From Diphasiastrum complanatum (lineage: Eukaryota > Streptophyta > Lycopodiopsida > Lycopodiales > Lycopodiaceae), in assembly GCA_029204225.1 (NCBI GenBank), contig MU832648.1, positions 1 through 64,000 of the forward strand: 64,000 nt of DNA, read 5' to 3'. How positions within the stretch are numbered: position 1 is the stretch's first letter; each line of letters begins with the position of its first letter. This document shows, piece after piece, positions 44,100-56,832 of the stretch. A program made the translations under genes and the position numbers. Under the pieces are notes generated by a model. That model was not told the origin of the DNA and made no database searches. It saw nothing but the letters and a program-made list of their open reading frames with translations.

Positions 44100-46000
44100 T
44101 CAATATTATCATCATTTCTATCTGCTACAGATTTCGCCTATCATTGATTCAACCACAAGTGGCATCTCACTAGTCTGAATGTTAGCAGAGATTCTATTGA
44201 CAGAACCAATGTTATTCGATACTAGTCAGAACAAAATCCGTTCCACAATGGACACAATCACATATAGTATTCTCTTCAAGTATATGGGTTGTAGTATACT
44301 GGTAGTGGAATAGTGATATACCCTGCCTGTCAATCAGTACATCAATGACTTGATTTGATCTTTTACTGGCGATGGTAGCTCAAACTGGTTCTATGATCTA
44401 TCAGGAATGGCATATCTACATTCTATAGTTCTATAGACTGTTTCATATTTTCTCTTGATTCTTTACAGTCTGCAAATTATCACTAATCCAATCTACACAA
44501 GAAACATGAAACATAACTAAATTTAATCCTACTGGAATCACCAAGCACCAATCAGCAACACATCATCTACACTGAAGCAATGGGAATCCTACAAAGTGCT
44601 TGTTACAACTGTCACTCAACAATTCTAATGAGAACTCGTCAAGGAGCCATAAATCGGGAAACATCAGAACTGAGTGGGCACATCTACCTAATACTAATCC
44701 CAAATCAATCCTTAAGAGAGAATTAACAACAAGCACATTCATACATCAGTACCCAAACTAAATGCATGAAGATGGAGCATGGAAGGGAATGCAAATTGAA
44801 GGATCTTGGTTAAATATTTTAGCAGCATTACAATACACAACACATGTTGTGGATCTCGTGGAGGAGGCTCCTATTTGTGCACACAAAGAGTGAACCCCAT
44901 TCTATAACATTCTGAGTTCCACCTCTTGATTAGTGGGTGAACCCCATTCTATAATCTTTTGGATTCCACCTCTTACACATTATTAGGAGGTCTCTTTAAT
45001 AAAAATACAACTCAAGTTGAGAGAACCTAAATTACTAGCTCCCACATGGTTGTCCATCTTTCGGGAATTACCATGGGGCTCACAGTATATGCACTTAGCA
45101 TATCACTAGTAATTCTCGTGCTCTTAGACTCGGCTCTCAATGTCATCTCCACTAAAAATCCTTTTTGGGTGATGAGGCACTGCATCAACACCTTAGGGGC
45201 TTGGCATCATCAGCTAACATTATCCTCCCCCTATAGTGTTGCAGGACCCACTGCAATACCTCATCTTTGATGCTTGGTTCTTGGAAAGGCATGGATCAGT
45301 ATTTGCCTGCGTAAAACCAAGAACTTACTTGTCAATATCATCATGCTTCTCGGCAACAATTTTAAAATATGCAACGACATCTCAAGATAGCCCTGCGTAA
45401 CTGAGTGTCTCTCATTTGTCTTTCTTGGATTTCTTTTTGTCAAGAGACTTCTAGTAGCCTATCTCCCTTCCAATGGCTTTGAATGTAATGAATTTTGTTT
45501 TTATGCCCAATGGAATAGATCCTAGATAAGGCCTAATCACTGGTATAAACTTGTTCGTATTCTAGCTCTCAGTCATCTGAACATATTGTCCTCTAAAAAT
45601 CTTTGGACTCTTTTCGATCATCAAATTGCCTTTGGAGTTTTTCTTTGGATTTCTCGAGGTATTTTCTTGTAAGTCTTGCCAGATACTCATCAATTGCCTT
45701 GGCACTCTTTGTACTCTCCATTCTGCTTTGAGTGTTTCCTCAATTCTTCTCCCAGTCGAAGTCCTGGTCTCATCAACACTCTTGTCTCGACGAGAAGAGG
45801 AGGACCTTCAATTGGTAGGTTGCACAAACCTTGGGTTATCAATCTTCAAGGGGTTATGAAATTGGTGGTAGAAACAGATTTGGATGGATAGGTTGATGAT
45901 GGTAGGGAAATATGATGAGAGGTTTGGTGGGAAGGTGAAAAAACTGATAATATTATAGTTGTAGCCTTAGACCCCTACAGTGTCACGAGTTTTGATCACC
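44100..46000. other. Repeat-derived stretch without recognised gene
   Basis: Contains a 47-bp tandem duplication (about 44890-44980, GTGAACCCCATTCTATAA) and a segment (45030-45240) resembling 52285-52500, with the shared words CCTACATGGT, CGGGAATTACCATG and TCTCGGCTCTCAATC. Small frames show no family. Confidence 0.5.
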
Positions 46001-46002
46001 AC

Positions 46003-46251
46003 TTACTTGGTGTGAAGCTCACTTTGTCCTACAGGCCCACTGTCGTCTTCGTCTTTCCTTTGATCCACTATTTGTTGAGACTCGGCCAAGATCTTGTCTT
46101 GCTTCTCGATTTTTTCGTTTTGTATTGGCCTTTTCAGCTGGCTCTTTCTTTTTATTTTTTTATTATCTTTTCTTGCTGCTTCACCTACTTTCTTTAATAG
46201 TCTTTCTAGCTGACCAACCAATGTAGGTGGTAGTTGGTCTCCCCAAGACAC
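46003..46251 (-). CDS. Hypothetical 82-aa Lys/Glu-rich ORF
   Basis: Open frame beginning MSWGDQLPPTLVGQLERLLKK, then a long Lys/Arg/Gln-rich, coiled-coil-like segment. It might be a piece of a retroelement gag N-terminus, but no family is recognised. It lies just beyond the LTR piece at 46262-46497. Confidence 0.2.
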   Translation of the reverse strand: MSWGDQLPPTLVGQLERLLKKVGEAARKDNKKIKRKSQLKRPIQNEKIEKQDKILAESQQIVDQRKDEDDSGPVGQSELHTK

Positions 46252-46261
46252 TGTAATGACC

Positions 46262-46497
46262 TTTTAGCATGTTGCATGCACTGATTGCATGTTGCCTACA
46301 TGCACACTGAATGACATTGCATGTAATCTAAACTGCTGCATGACATCAAATTTGAATCTACCTAACTCAAACTCGACCTATTCTAGAAGGTTATGTGCTC
46401 AATTCACATACCTTTATGTACAATAAAATATACAATGGAAATAAAATAGGCATGGCCCCAAAACTCGAGATAGGAAGATATAATTTTACTAATCTTC
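46262..46497 (-). repeat. Copia LTR piece related to the LTR at 57440
   Basis: On the minus strand a purine tract AAGGAGGAG is followed by TGTGAAGATTAGTAAAATTA, then the same order of sequence as 57440-57665, including the CATGCA-rich part. It is a 3' LTR start, truncated after about 235 bp. Confidence 0.85.
46273..46342. promoter_or_regulatory. Cluster of CATGCA/TGCATG (RY) motifs in LTR piece
   Basis: Six or seven CATGCA or TGCATG hexamers in 70 bp (46273, 46275, 46286, 46299, 46318, 46337), matching the denser cluster in the LTR at 57592-57745. Hexamers of this type are bound by plant B3-domain factors. Confidence 0.6.
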
Positions 46498-46499
46498 AC

Positions 46500-48050
46500 A
46501 CTCCTCCTTAAAATATATGATGTTTTCTATGATTGGCACATCACATAGCCTAGTTGGTATACTCTTTAGGCTATAGTTGAATTTTTTGAGAGATATGATC
46601 CAATAAATGGAGAGTCTCCTCGGTGGGTCTAACTTGTTCATCATCAGAGTTTTTGCTTCACTCTTGGTGAAGAAGGTTACAAATAGTGATGGTATTTTGC
46701 AGCCACACACATAGACAATCAAACATATTTTTTTTGATTTTCGAATAGTTGAACTCAAAATCATGAAGCTTCCTCCCAATGAGCATTACCAAATAATAAA
46801 TTTTATCCCATATTTAGGCTAATCAACATTAGATATAGGCCTCAATAGCACTAGAAAAGACAAAGAATTATTTATTCTACATGGTGGCTTTAATATAGTG
46901 GCAATATTGAAGCTCTTTTCAGATCTTTGAAAGACAACTCACAATTATCCACACCCACATTTTGTCTTTTTTTCAAGAGGCCATTCAAAGGATTATATGG
47001 TTGGGATATAATCACATGGTTTGCATATCCTTCAAATTTTCATTAGCACATGTGATTATGTGAGGGAAGGCCCAGTTCCTCCCTTTACTTGGCTATATCA
47101 ATATATAAATTACCTATTTGATGTTATGCCCTTTTGTATAATTTTCTTGAGCTTGTGTAAGGAAATCCAATTTTTCTTTAAAATAATAAGCTCAAGTAAT
47201 CAGTCGCTCATCCTAAAAATACAAGCTCATTCTAATTCTTCAATCCATTACAAGCAACATATGAAATAATCTCAACAATACTCGATAAGTTTTTTCGAGG
47301 TGTTTGTGGAACCATCTGCTATATTCACAATATATATACACTTAATGTACATTCATGTGTAGCTTTAGTTTAAATATGCACAAGATTTACACTATAGAGC
47401 TCACAATCCAGTCCCATTGGAGAGCAAAGCTTCTAAGTATATCTTTTGTAGCAACTAAATGTTGAGTGTGAGTCTTCAATGACTCAACAACTACTATTCT
47501 CCAGCTTTGCTATTGTTGGGGAGAATACAATGATAGCTTTGCAAATTGAGAAGAGCAAGAATAAGTATCGGCTGTACATATTACCCACTCATTTGGGCTT
47601 CACTTGCATGTGAATAGAGACTAAAAATGCTTATTCATGCTTGAATAATAGTAAGATCATTTCTCTTAGTCCTTCTCGGTGGACATGATGCAGAGATTGT
47701 CATCTTCAAATTACCTTTGAAAAAACTAGAAAAAAGCCGCAAGTGCGCGAGTTCAATATTTTGAGTTGCTGCAACATTGATTGAATCTTCATTCATGTGA
47801 GATGTAGAAACTGCATAGAATGTGGTATAGGGATCCAAACACTTCCACTTCTATTAGAACATAGTTGTTGCACACTACAAATTGCTTCTTGAGGGAGACG
47901 TTGTCCAGGCATGGGCTTGTGTTGTTTAGATGTTGATGTAGTAGCTTGATTGATGAGAGAGTAGATGAACAGCGGGCGCACCATGACATGCCACAAGGCT
48001 TTGCTCACCTTCCTTGTCATCCCACCTCCTTGCCCACATAACACACTAGT
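46500..48050. other. AT-rich stretch, no supported gene
   Basis: No domain, LTR or repeat recognised beyond scattered short frames such as 46489-46779 on the minus strand, which overlaps the polypurine tract of the LTR piece. Confidence 0.4.
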
Positions 48051-48051
48051 G

Positions 48052-48055
<4 letters not shown>

Positions 48056-48126
<71 letters not shown>
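48056..48126. repeat. (CT)n microsatellite
   Basis: About 35 CT units followed by GGCACACACAC. Confidence 0.98.
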
Positions 48127-48128
<2 letters not shown>

Positions 48129-48385
48129 CACACACACTTACACCCAAGTAATGAACACAAGAGCTTTTTCTACACAATTCAATAGAAGAACTACTTTATT
48201 ATATATAAAAAGTGCAAGTTCACCTATGAGAGTGAAGTTTGAAACACAAAGTAACAAGATTACGTGGGCCCACGATGATTGATTCTAGATAATAACAAGG
48301 TCATAAGAAACTTTAGATAATAACAAAGTGATCAAGAGAATATCATGAGAGGGCATGCATAATCCCCTTTAGATAATAACAAGGC

Positions 48386-48498
48386 CATTATAGTATATTA
48401 CCCAACGGGGTTGGCTCAGTTGGTTGGCTTGGCATCCAAAGTTTCTTTGGTCCCAGGTTCGAGCCTCCCCTTGGAAACCAAGAAGCATTATAGTATAT
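48386..48498 (+). mobile_element. tRNA-derived SINE-like insertion with 13-bp target-site duplication
   Basis: About 87 bp flanked by CATTATAGTATAT at 48386-48398 and 48486-48498 (identical 13-mers). Inside are a perfect pol III A box, TGGCTCAGTTGG (48412-48423), and a perfect B box, GGTTCGAGCC (48456-48465), 32 bp apart. A CCAAAG-TTT-CTTTGG hairpin lies between them, where an anticodon arm would be. GGGG near the start and CCCC near the end could be acceptor-stem remains. There is no long tRNA-unrelated body, so it is shorter than most plant SINEs. Confidence 0.8.
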
Positions 48499-48499
48499 C

Positions 48500-50000
48500 A
48501 CAAGATGCCCTAGATAACTATGAATAAGAGACAAATCCCAACAGATCTTGATGTTATTATAGGTATTCTCTATGCGATATTGGCATGTGTGCATGGTTCA
48601 TAATTTCAAAATGTTGACAGGAATCAAATCTTGCTCTGACATCTCGTTCACCATTCCAAAGCTAATTTTGTCCATTCTAGTGCTCATAACAATCAAGATT
48701 AATAGCTTGTTGATCATTCATAGTGAATAGCCATGAATACCATCCTTAAGTGATGTAGTAGCATGAAATTGATTGAGCTTCATTTATAAAACTTTATGAT
48801 TCTACATCTTTGACAAAACTAAAAAGGAAAAAGATACAACAAACATAACAAGGTGGAACAGATATTTAATGCATGAATACTTTTCTTTGTAGAAATATTT
48901 CACGTCATCACAATGTATAGTCAACAAACATCAATTTCTTGGAAACACAAAGTGAGAAAGAACTTTAAGTGTGAAACAATAAAACAACAAAGCACATTTT
49001 CATAAGCATGTTGTTAAAGTTCTTGGATTACTTCAAACTAGAGTGAAATGTAAATTGAGTGTGCTAAAAAAATAGAACTTTACTAATGACATTCATCACA
49101 TGCTCAATGAAAATTTATTCTCACACCACAAACATAGTTTATCCTGACTATGAAAGAATTATGTAAGCCAAGTACTCATCACAATTATGGGAAAAAAAAA
49201 AAAAAACACTAGAAACTATTGAATGGGTACAATCCAATCACTTTGCAATCCTTTTCAATGTCGATTAGCAACTTATCTTCCAACAAACTAGATTTTCTTA
49301 TTGATTTCCAACATTTTGAAGAAAAAAGCTATGTTTAAAAACAACACATAGAAGTTTAAACCCCTCCACAAATTCCATATAAGTTGAAATGTTAAAAAAG
49401 CTAATGGGATCAATATTAGACAACAACAATGATACAAAAAATAGTTCAATAGCCTTTGTTGTTTAAAATGAAACTGACTATGATAAACATTCACAAATCT
49501 TTGGACTATGACTAGATGCATGCATTGTGTTTGAAAGCTCAAATATAGTAAGATAGCAATAAGTCTTTCAATCTGCAATTTCAAAAAGAATCTCTAATGT
49601 AGTAACAAGTCATTGCATAAGATGCCAATCAATCATAGACTCTTGCAAAATTTGCCCAACATTTTGCAAAATAGTGATAATTCATCTCATAGACCCACAA
49701 TGCACAAACTACTTACAAAAGGTTTGAAAAGATAGCAAAAGTTCTTTCAATTTGCAATATCAAATAGGATTGTGCAATGCAGTAATCAAATATGTGGAAA
49801 ATTGTCACTTCTCACTTGACATTGTTTATTGTAAATAAAGATCAATTATTAGAACAATGTTGATGATCTGATTTCACACATGTGGAGCCTATTCCCATGT
49901 GTGAAAGAAATTACTTTTCATACTTGTATATATCTAATTTGATTTTGTATCAATCTAGTTAGTGTGAACATGATATGACTAGTTTTTAGTGAAGTTGACT
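48500..50000. other. AT-rich stretch, no supported gene
   Basis: Contains a 15-A run near 49192-49206. Two related lines with CTTTCAATNTGCAAT (about 49566 and 49753) suggest a worn local duplication. No coding family. Confidence 0.4.
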
Positions 50001-50009
50001 AGTCACCTA

Positions 50010-50760
50010 GAAATTAGCTTTTCCTTGCCCTGAGGTCCGACAATGGTGGAGAGTACATCTCTACTAAAATCAAGGAGTACTGCTAGAGCCAAGGCATTGA
50101 ATCGTAGCTTATCACTCCCTATTCGTCTTAGTCAAATGGCTTAGCCGAGAGGAAGAATCGTACCTTGGTCAAGTCAGCCAAATGTATGCTAGCACACACA
50201 TCTTTTCCAAAAAACTTCTAGGCTAAAGTTGTCTCCACTACAACTTACATCCAGAATAGATGATCTAAGGCCCTGTCTGGTTAAACAACCCATGAGGTTT
50301 GGACATGATCTAAGCCTTCATTGAAGAACCTTTGAGTGTTTGGATACATCGCCTAGGCACAGATCCCGAAGGAGACAAGGAAGAAATCTGGCTTCCAAGG
50401 TCTCAAGACCATCCTAATCGGATATACTTTCTCTGACAACACTTACAAGTTGTACGACTCCAATACCCAACAGATTTTATTCAGCAGAGATACAGTCTTT
50501 ATCGAGGATCGGTTCAATGACTTCAAAGGCAAGGGTAATGTTCCATGCAAACCTTCGATGCCTGCCATCGCCACAACAATTCAAGCCTTTGGCTCAAGCA
50601 TGCCCATAGTCGATCAACTACTCGACAACGAGTCAGACGAAGGTGTTGCTGCTACTCAACAACAACAAGTCCAAGGATGGTATCATCAACTGATGCCACC
50701 TCCAAAAAGATCGAACCGAGTGTGAATACAGCCCACGAGATATATTCATGAGTCTACCTG
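50010..50760 (+). pseudogene. Copia integrase remnant
   Basis: Reads LRSDNGGEYIS (catalytic Asp), SNGLAERKNRTLVKSAKCML (catalytic Glu), then FGYIA, KSGFQGLKTILIGYTFSDNT and QQILFSRDTVFIEDRF at the integrase C-terminus. At least eight in-frame stops interrupt it, most of them TAG in place of CAG or TGG codons, a sign of old C-to-T decay. Confidence 0.85.
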
Positions 50761-50839
50761 CTTTCTAATGCAAGAACCGACTATTGTCGAAAGTGATGGA
50801 CAGAGAGTATTTCTCTTTGATCAAGAACCAGACATGGTC

Positions 50840-51460
50840 ATTAGTCAAATCTTTTGTTGGTAACAATCTTATTGATTGCAAGGGATAAAGAACATCCATA
50901 CTTGCCAAATCCTAATCTGAAACATTCGAGAATATGCTCATACAATCCATGAGTATCAATACTATAATTGATGAAGAATGGATGTCTCTCAATTTCTAAA
51001 TAAGAAGGTGTCTTTGACATTGAATTAAATACATGCTTCAAATCAACAAAATAACATACTCTCTTTTTCATGAATTCAGCCTTTTCTATAATAGTTTTGA
51101 GAGTAAAAATATGGTCAAAGGCGGAGTGGTTTGGTTTGAATCCTACCTATCCTTGGACATGTTGTCTGTGGGTCTTTTCCTCTCTACTCACTAGTTTCTG
51201 AAGCATGACCCCTTATACCTTGGCCATAACGTGCTCGATAATGATAGTACAATAATTCTCTTGAGACTAGCAACAATAGATGAGGTTTTGTCTATAGCAA
51301 GGATTAGCAATTCAAATTCTAGGTCATCTACATAATTGGCTTTGTTGCACTTTAGTTTGCTAATGTGTTGGCAGATGCCCTGCTCTAGAGGATCTGTTGG
51401 TTTATTCTTCTTGCTTCTGGTGCTTTCAAGAATGGTTATGCCTGTTATCAAGCTTCTTGG
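50840..51460 (-). pseudogene. LINE (L1-type) reverse transcriptase remnant
   Basis: On the minus strand a continuous reading spans VGFKPNHSAFDHIFTLKTII, EKAEFMKKRVCYFVDLKHVF and NSM, the RT motif QAGFR...HSTxDHIxTL followed by the FVDFKKAFD box (Asp kept). Upstream, VMLQKLVSREEKTHRQHVQG and a further upstream frame (51191-51451) fit the preceding RT region. Stops and frameshifts are present. No endonuclease domain or poly(A) tail found. Confidence 0.72.
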
Positions 51461-51479
51461 GCATTTTCTTGGATGTTCA

Positions 51480-53460
51480 CATTTCGTTTCAAGCCCAAAT
51501 TAGACAGAGGGAATTGATATCATTGTAGTTTATGTCCAGCCTGTCAGAGGACACCAAGGAAGGTCACTCTTGCACTGGAATCACATGCACTTACAACCAA
51601 ACATGTAATCAAACTATTCAACCTACAGATCAACATACAGTCCAGGTGAACAAATCATGACTCTACTACTACCTTGCTGTAAAAACGAGTTACAATTAGA
51701 TCCTAAACACTAAAACTATTCTACACATACATTCCACAAAACAAGAACAAAAAATAAACTAAACTAGACAGCATTTTAGCAATCCAAGGATCAAGAAACA
51801 CTCATTTCTTGATTCTTGGACAGCCCGAGAACATCAAGAATAGGGTTGTAAGAGGATATGCAATAATTACATCACAAACCCAACCTACTTAGTTTATTAG
51901 AATGCTGATTCCTACATTAATCCACAAACAAGAATTGAAACTAATCCACTCTACTATCCACAACCACACACAATGGGAGAAGGGCAAGATCATGAATGCA
52001 TCACTCAAGAAACAAGCATGATCAAGGAGCTCAATGGAGGCACCAAAACTCGTGGAGGCTCTTTTCATTTGGACATGGATTAGGTACATTACACAAAAAG
52101 CTTCTCTTCTCAAAGAGAGAGTCTCTTAAATAAGAAAAAGAGCTCCTTAGGTTGCATCCTAGTGGCATTTTCGCATTTCAAAATTCACAAGTGGAATAAT
52201 GCTCTCCACTAGATGTCACCATCAAAAGGTGGCTCACTCTACTTTCTTTTTAGAGGGGTCTACTTGCATTTATTACTTTGCCTAGAAATATTAGTTCCTA
52301 CATGGTCATTCCATCTTCCGGGATTCACCATGAGGCTTACATAGTTTCTACTTGACAGTATTAGCTAGTATTTCTCGGCTCTCAATCTTCGTTCGTCTCG
52401 TCTTCTCAGAGACCTCCTCAGTAAGGTGAGAGGTGCTCTTAGGTAGCTTTGGCTGAGTATCTTGGGGATTCGTCAGAATCAGCCAACATAACGGCATTTT
52501 GGACCATATGTTATGTAAACATATTAAAGTCAATAGGTCTAGGTAATATAATGGTGGGAGTAGTTGGTGTCGTATAAGCAAAAGTAATTGGTGTTATATA
52601 AGCAAAAGTAGCATATGGGATTTAGGTGCAGAGGTTTGTTAGGGGAGGGGGGAGCATGTGGAAAAAATTCATGTAGAAAGAAACTCCAATGAGATAAACA
52701 AAAAGTAAAAGAGTCTCTTGTTCTCAAATCGTTCGTAGGTGGCCAACTTCTTACAAGTAGAGCAAAATCTTCCAAAAGGGGACTGGTGGTAGGCTTGCAA
52801 CACAATGAGATGTAGATTGTGGCATTCATCATCATACTCTGTAATGTTGAAGAATTACATCACTTGGCCTCTAAATGTATTCAAAAGGGAAGGCAATAAA
52901 TGCAACAATGTAAAGGGATGTGGTGAGAAAAGTGGTTTGAGTTTCATGTGGACTATTGGTAGGAAAGTGAGTTCTAGTATAACGAGAACCAAATGTATAT
53001 ATGGGTGCCATAACACAAGATAATATAATAATATCCATATAACTATGCACCACCTTAAATTTGTAGAAATACACAACATGCCTTGAAATTTTCATTTCTC
53101 TATTATTACATTAGTTACATAGAGCTAACCTATAAGCTTGATAAAAAAATTGAAAACAGATACACTAAGACCAATGCTAGGTAAAAACTAGAATAGTGGG
53201 AAATAGAAGTCCAATCAACATTTCAAGGTTTCATATTTATGAAAATATTGGACTACATCTTCTTTAATGAAAATTTTAATCTCTTAAGGTTTAAATTCAT
53301 CAAGTCAACCAAAAGATTACTCTCATTATAAGTTCAAACATTAAAATCGACCTCACCTTAGTTACAAATCACCATTCAAAATTTTCAATATAAAAATGAA
53401 ATATAGTTAAAGAGAAGTTGAAATACATCACATATTGCTGGGCATTTGGTGAGAGACATG
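51480..53460. other. No supported gene; one dispersed repeat
   Basis: 52285-52500 resembles 45030-45240 in the same orientation. The rest is AT-rich with accidental frames on both strands. Confidence 0.45.
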
Positions 53461-53464
53461 TATG

Positions 53465-54100
<636 letters not shown>

Positions 54101-54164
54101 TGATCTTAGGCTAAGACACTACAAATATTAGCAAGAGTTCTACTCTGCAGAGCTGTAGTACCAA

Positions 54165-54795
54165 ATCCACATGTGTGCCAATATTACATCCTTGTAGGGT
54201 GTAGCAATGGTGGTGAGCATCCCTCTGACTGTCAAAAAAGGGTAGAACCACAAGGAGAGGATTTCTAACTATGGTTAGTTACTTGCTTTAGTTGCCCTCC
54301 ACACAACTAACCCACTCTAACTCTACGACAAACTAACATTAACCACATGCATCATCTTGATAGTAGTGAAAGGAGGTAAAAGAGAGAAGTTAGAGGGAGG
54401 TAGCTCATAAGCATTTGCCTTTACGTAATGGGGAAACTTTAATAAGCATAAACAATGAAATGAAAAAACATAAACAATGGAAAGCTTAAAGCAAAAAAGC
54501 AATCGACACAAAACAAGCTCATGAGGATGCTAGATTCACCAAAATGGTAGAGTTTTATCCTCTCAATTAGCATGTAAAATGAGGTACAAGAGGTGCCTTT
54601 TTATCTTTGGGGAGGCCCTTGCCCCTTGGTTTCTATTGGCTACTTCAAGAAAGGGAGGATTGAAATCCTAGCCCTTCAAAAGAAACACACTTCAATCTAT
54701 GGTGCACAAAGAAGCACACCCCACCTACCACCATTTTGACTTTCACTACTAATTAGAACTTAACACAAAACTTAGTTAACTTAAACTTTACGGAA
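54165..54795 (-). repeat. Inverted Gypsy LTR piece
   Basis: The minus strand matches 20410-20985 of the Gypsy 2 3' LTR: AGTAGCCAATAG, GGGGCAAGGGCC, GCATCCTCAT, then ATGTTAGT, GTAGAGTTAG and TTGACAG in order. It lies head-on against the plus-strand LTR at 53465 and is followed directly by Gypsy 3 gag, so this junction was rearranged. Confidence 0.7.
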
Positions 54796-54796
54796 A

Positions 54797-55470
54797 GGAT
54801 CCTACAACCAAACCTCGTCAATATGCTCTTGGGTATCCGGAGCAACTAGCTTTACCAGCCCCACCAACACAACCTGCTAATTTGATGGAACCAGAACCTT
54901 ACAAAGGTAAGAAACAATGGAATTACAATAATAATCATGAAAGTGGACCTTCAGATCAGTATGCTATCTATGTTGCCGCACAACAAAAAGCATCTAGAAA
55001 TTGGACCAGAGTGTCGCTAGGATGCTTTTCATGTGGAGAAAATCACAGAGTGACAGAATGTTCAAACAAGGGCAAATTCGTACCATTTTGTCATGAATGT
55101 GGTTATGGGCATTTGCTACAAGGAGTGTCCAGCAAGACCGAAGCCGCCACCGGTTACAGCTCCTATAAATTTGATGATAATCAAGCAAAGACCAGCACTT
55201 CAACTTGAACCAAGTATACCCTTGATGGTGGTTACCAGAGCTCAGAAACAAAAAGAAGTTATAGTAGATCCAATACCTGTTGACTCTATACCATCAACTG
55301 ATATACCAACAGCATCTAGAGCCTATCCAAATCTCCATGCAGAAAAGAGAAGATACCAGGATATGAGGCAGTGGATTAAACATTTGCAAGAAGAAGAGGA
55401 GCTTGAAGCTGCTAAGGCAACAGTCGAAGTCAATTCTTCTTTACCAATGCAGCCACCGAATAATCCATGA
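54797..55470 (+). pseudogene. Gypsy gag C-terminus (element 3)
   Basis: Frame 54882-55208 has GPSDQYAIYVAAQQKA and the knuckle CFSCGENHRVTECSNKGKF. A second knuckle starts CHECGYGH and continues in frame 55093-55470 as CYKECPARP. The latter frame then runs through a Gln/Lys-rich linker (VTRAQKQKEV) to the protease. One frameshift between the knuckles. Confidence 0.8.
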
Positions 55471-55599
55471 ACAAATATCAATACTCAATTGCATCATCAT
55501 GAAGAAACCTTTAAAATGATTGAACTGGAAGCATTGCAAACATAGTTACACATGAATATTCTAGTAAGACGAATATTACATTGGGAGAATTTATGAAGT

Positions 55600-56256
55600 T
55601 GGTACCGAAAGCAAAAAAAAAGTATTAGCACAAAAATTAAGTCAGATCGAACCAGAAGCCCATCAAGAACCACTTTTTTGTGTTGGATTTGAAGAATCTA
55701 ATGATGTACTCCATGTCAGAGCGGCCTGGGAAAGTGAGCAAAAAAACATCACTTTGCCAATACAACATAGACAATTTTATAAAGAAACAACTGTGATAGA
55801 TGGAGGTTCAGGAGTTAACCTAATTTCAACAAAGCTATGTCCAAATTGGGACCTTACAAAGATTAAGCCTGCGGCTTTTGCCATTAAACTAGCTGATCAA
55901 ACGACAGTTCATCCATGAGGGATGGTTGAAGATATACCTGTCAAAATTGCTGGAGTCTAGTTTGTCATTATTTTTGTAGTAATGGACTTACCCGATGCAC
56001 CAAATGTCTACCGTGTCCTACTAGGACGTCCATGGTTATGGTTGCGCAAGTAATTCATAACTGGGGTACCAGAAAAATCACTTTTGAAAATCGCGAGCAT
56101 GCAGTCAAAGTTGATCCAATCACTTGGACTATCAGACCTTTGGTCCAAAAAGAGGATGATGATTCATCAACAATGGATCATACTTGTGACCATCAACCAA
56201 TAAAAAATTGGAGAGTTCATTATGACTCTCAAACTAATAATGTCAACTGGAATTAA
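55600..56256 (+). pseudogene. Gypsy protease (element 3)
   Basis: Active site VIDGGSGVNLIS is at about 55793-55828, preceded by LFCVGFEESNDVLHVRAAWE. A TGA at 55918 and a TAG at 55960 interrupt it. VYRVLLGRPWL closes the domain. The frame at 56032-56256 carries the downstream FENREHAVKVDPITWTIRPL linker. Family is clear; the copy is inactive. Confidence 0.83.
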
Positions 56257-56488
56257 GCTCTTGAAACAATTGATTGTACAACAGGCTATATATGTCAACA
56301 AGATAATCAGTCCGACTTGAGCAAGATTTCATTACTGGAATGAACTTTGGATACATCGATCACTTTTCCATTGAACGTGCTGAATGCAGCTTAAATATCA
56401 ATGAAACCTATAGCAAATCCGATTGAAGAGTCACACCTTGACTTATGATGACAATGCAGAACTTACCGATGAGTAGATTCTAAATCAC

Positions 56489-56832
56489 GTGGATCCTACC
56501 AGATTTGGAATACTTAATATTCCTGATGAACCAACAATAAAACCGCCAAAAGCAGTTATAGACAAGATTACAGGATCAATGACGAATAAACAATCTAAGA
56601 AACATTATAATACGGTTCTGAAATGGAAAAATCCACCTCCAAAGGTTAATTCAAATAATGTGCCACCTTTATTGGATAAAGACAAAGGGAAAGTCAAGGA
56701 TGATTCTTCAAGTCAGAGTTCTCGCAAGACATCACCATCTCGCCTCCACAATCGATTCTTGCTAAGAAAGCTAAATGTAGATCCAAGGCTAATCCTTTTG
56801 AAAAAGAGAAATCAGATGAAGTCCAGCATGAT
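56489..56832 (+). pseudogene. Gypsy protease-RT linker (element 3)
   Basis: Frame MDPTRFGILNIPDEPTIKPP, Lys/Ser-rich, parallel to DPDRYGTKKVPAQPP in Gypsy 2. No domain of its own. Confidence 0.6.

Noticed and set aside
46011-46017. TGTGAAG as a second end for the LTR piece at 46262-46497
   Set aside because: It would give a neat 487-bp LTR, but sequence next to it does not resemble the other end of the 57440 LTR, so the match is probably chance.
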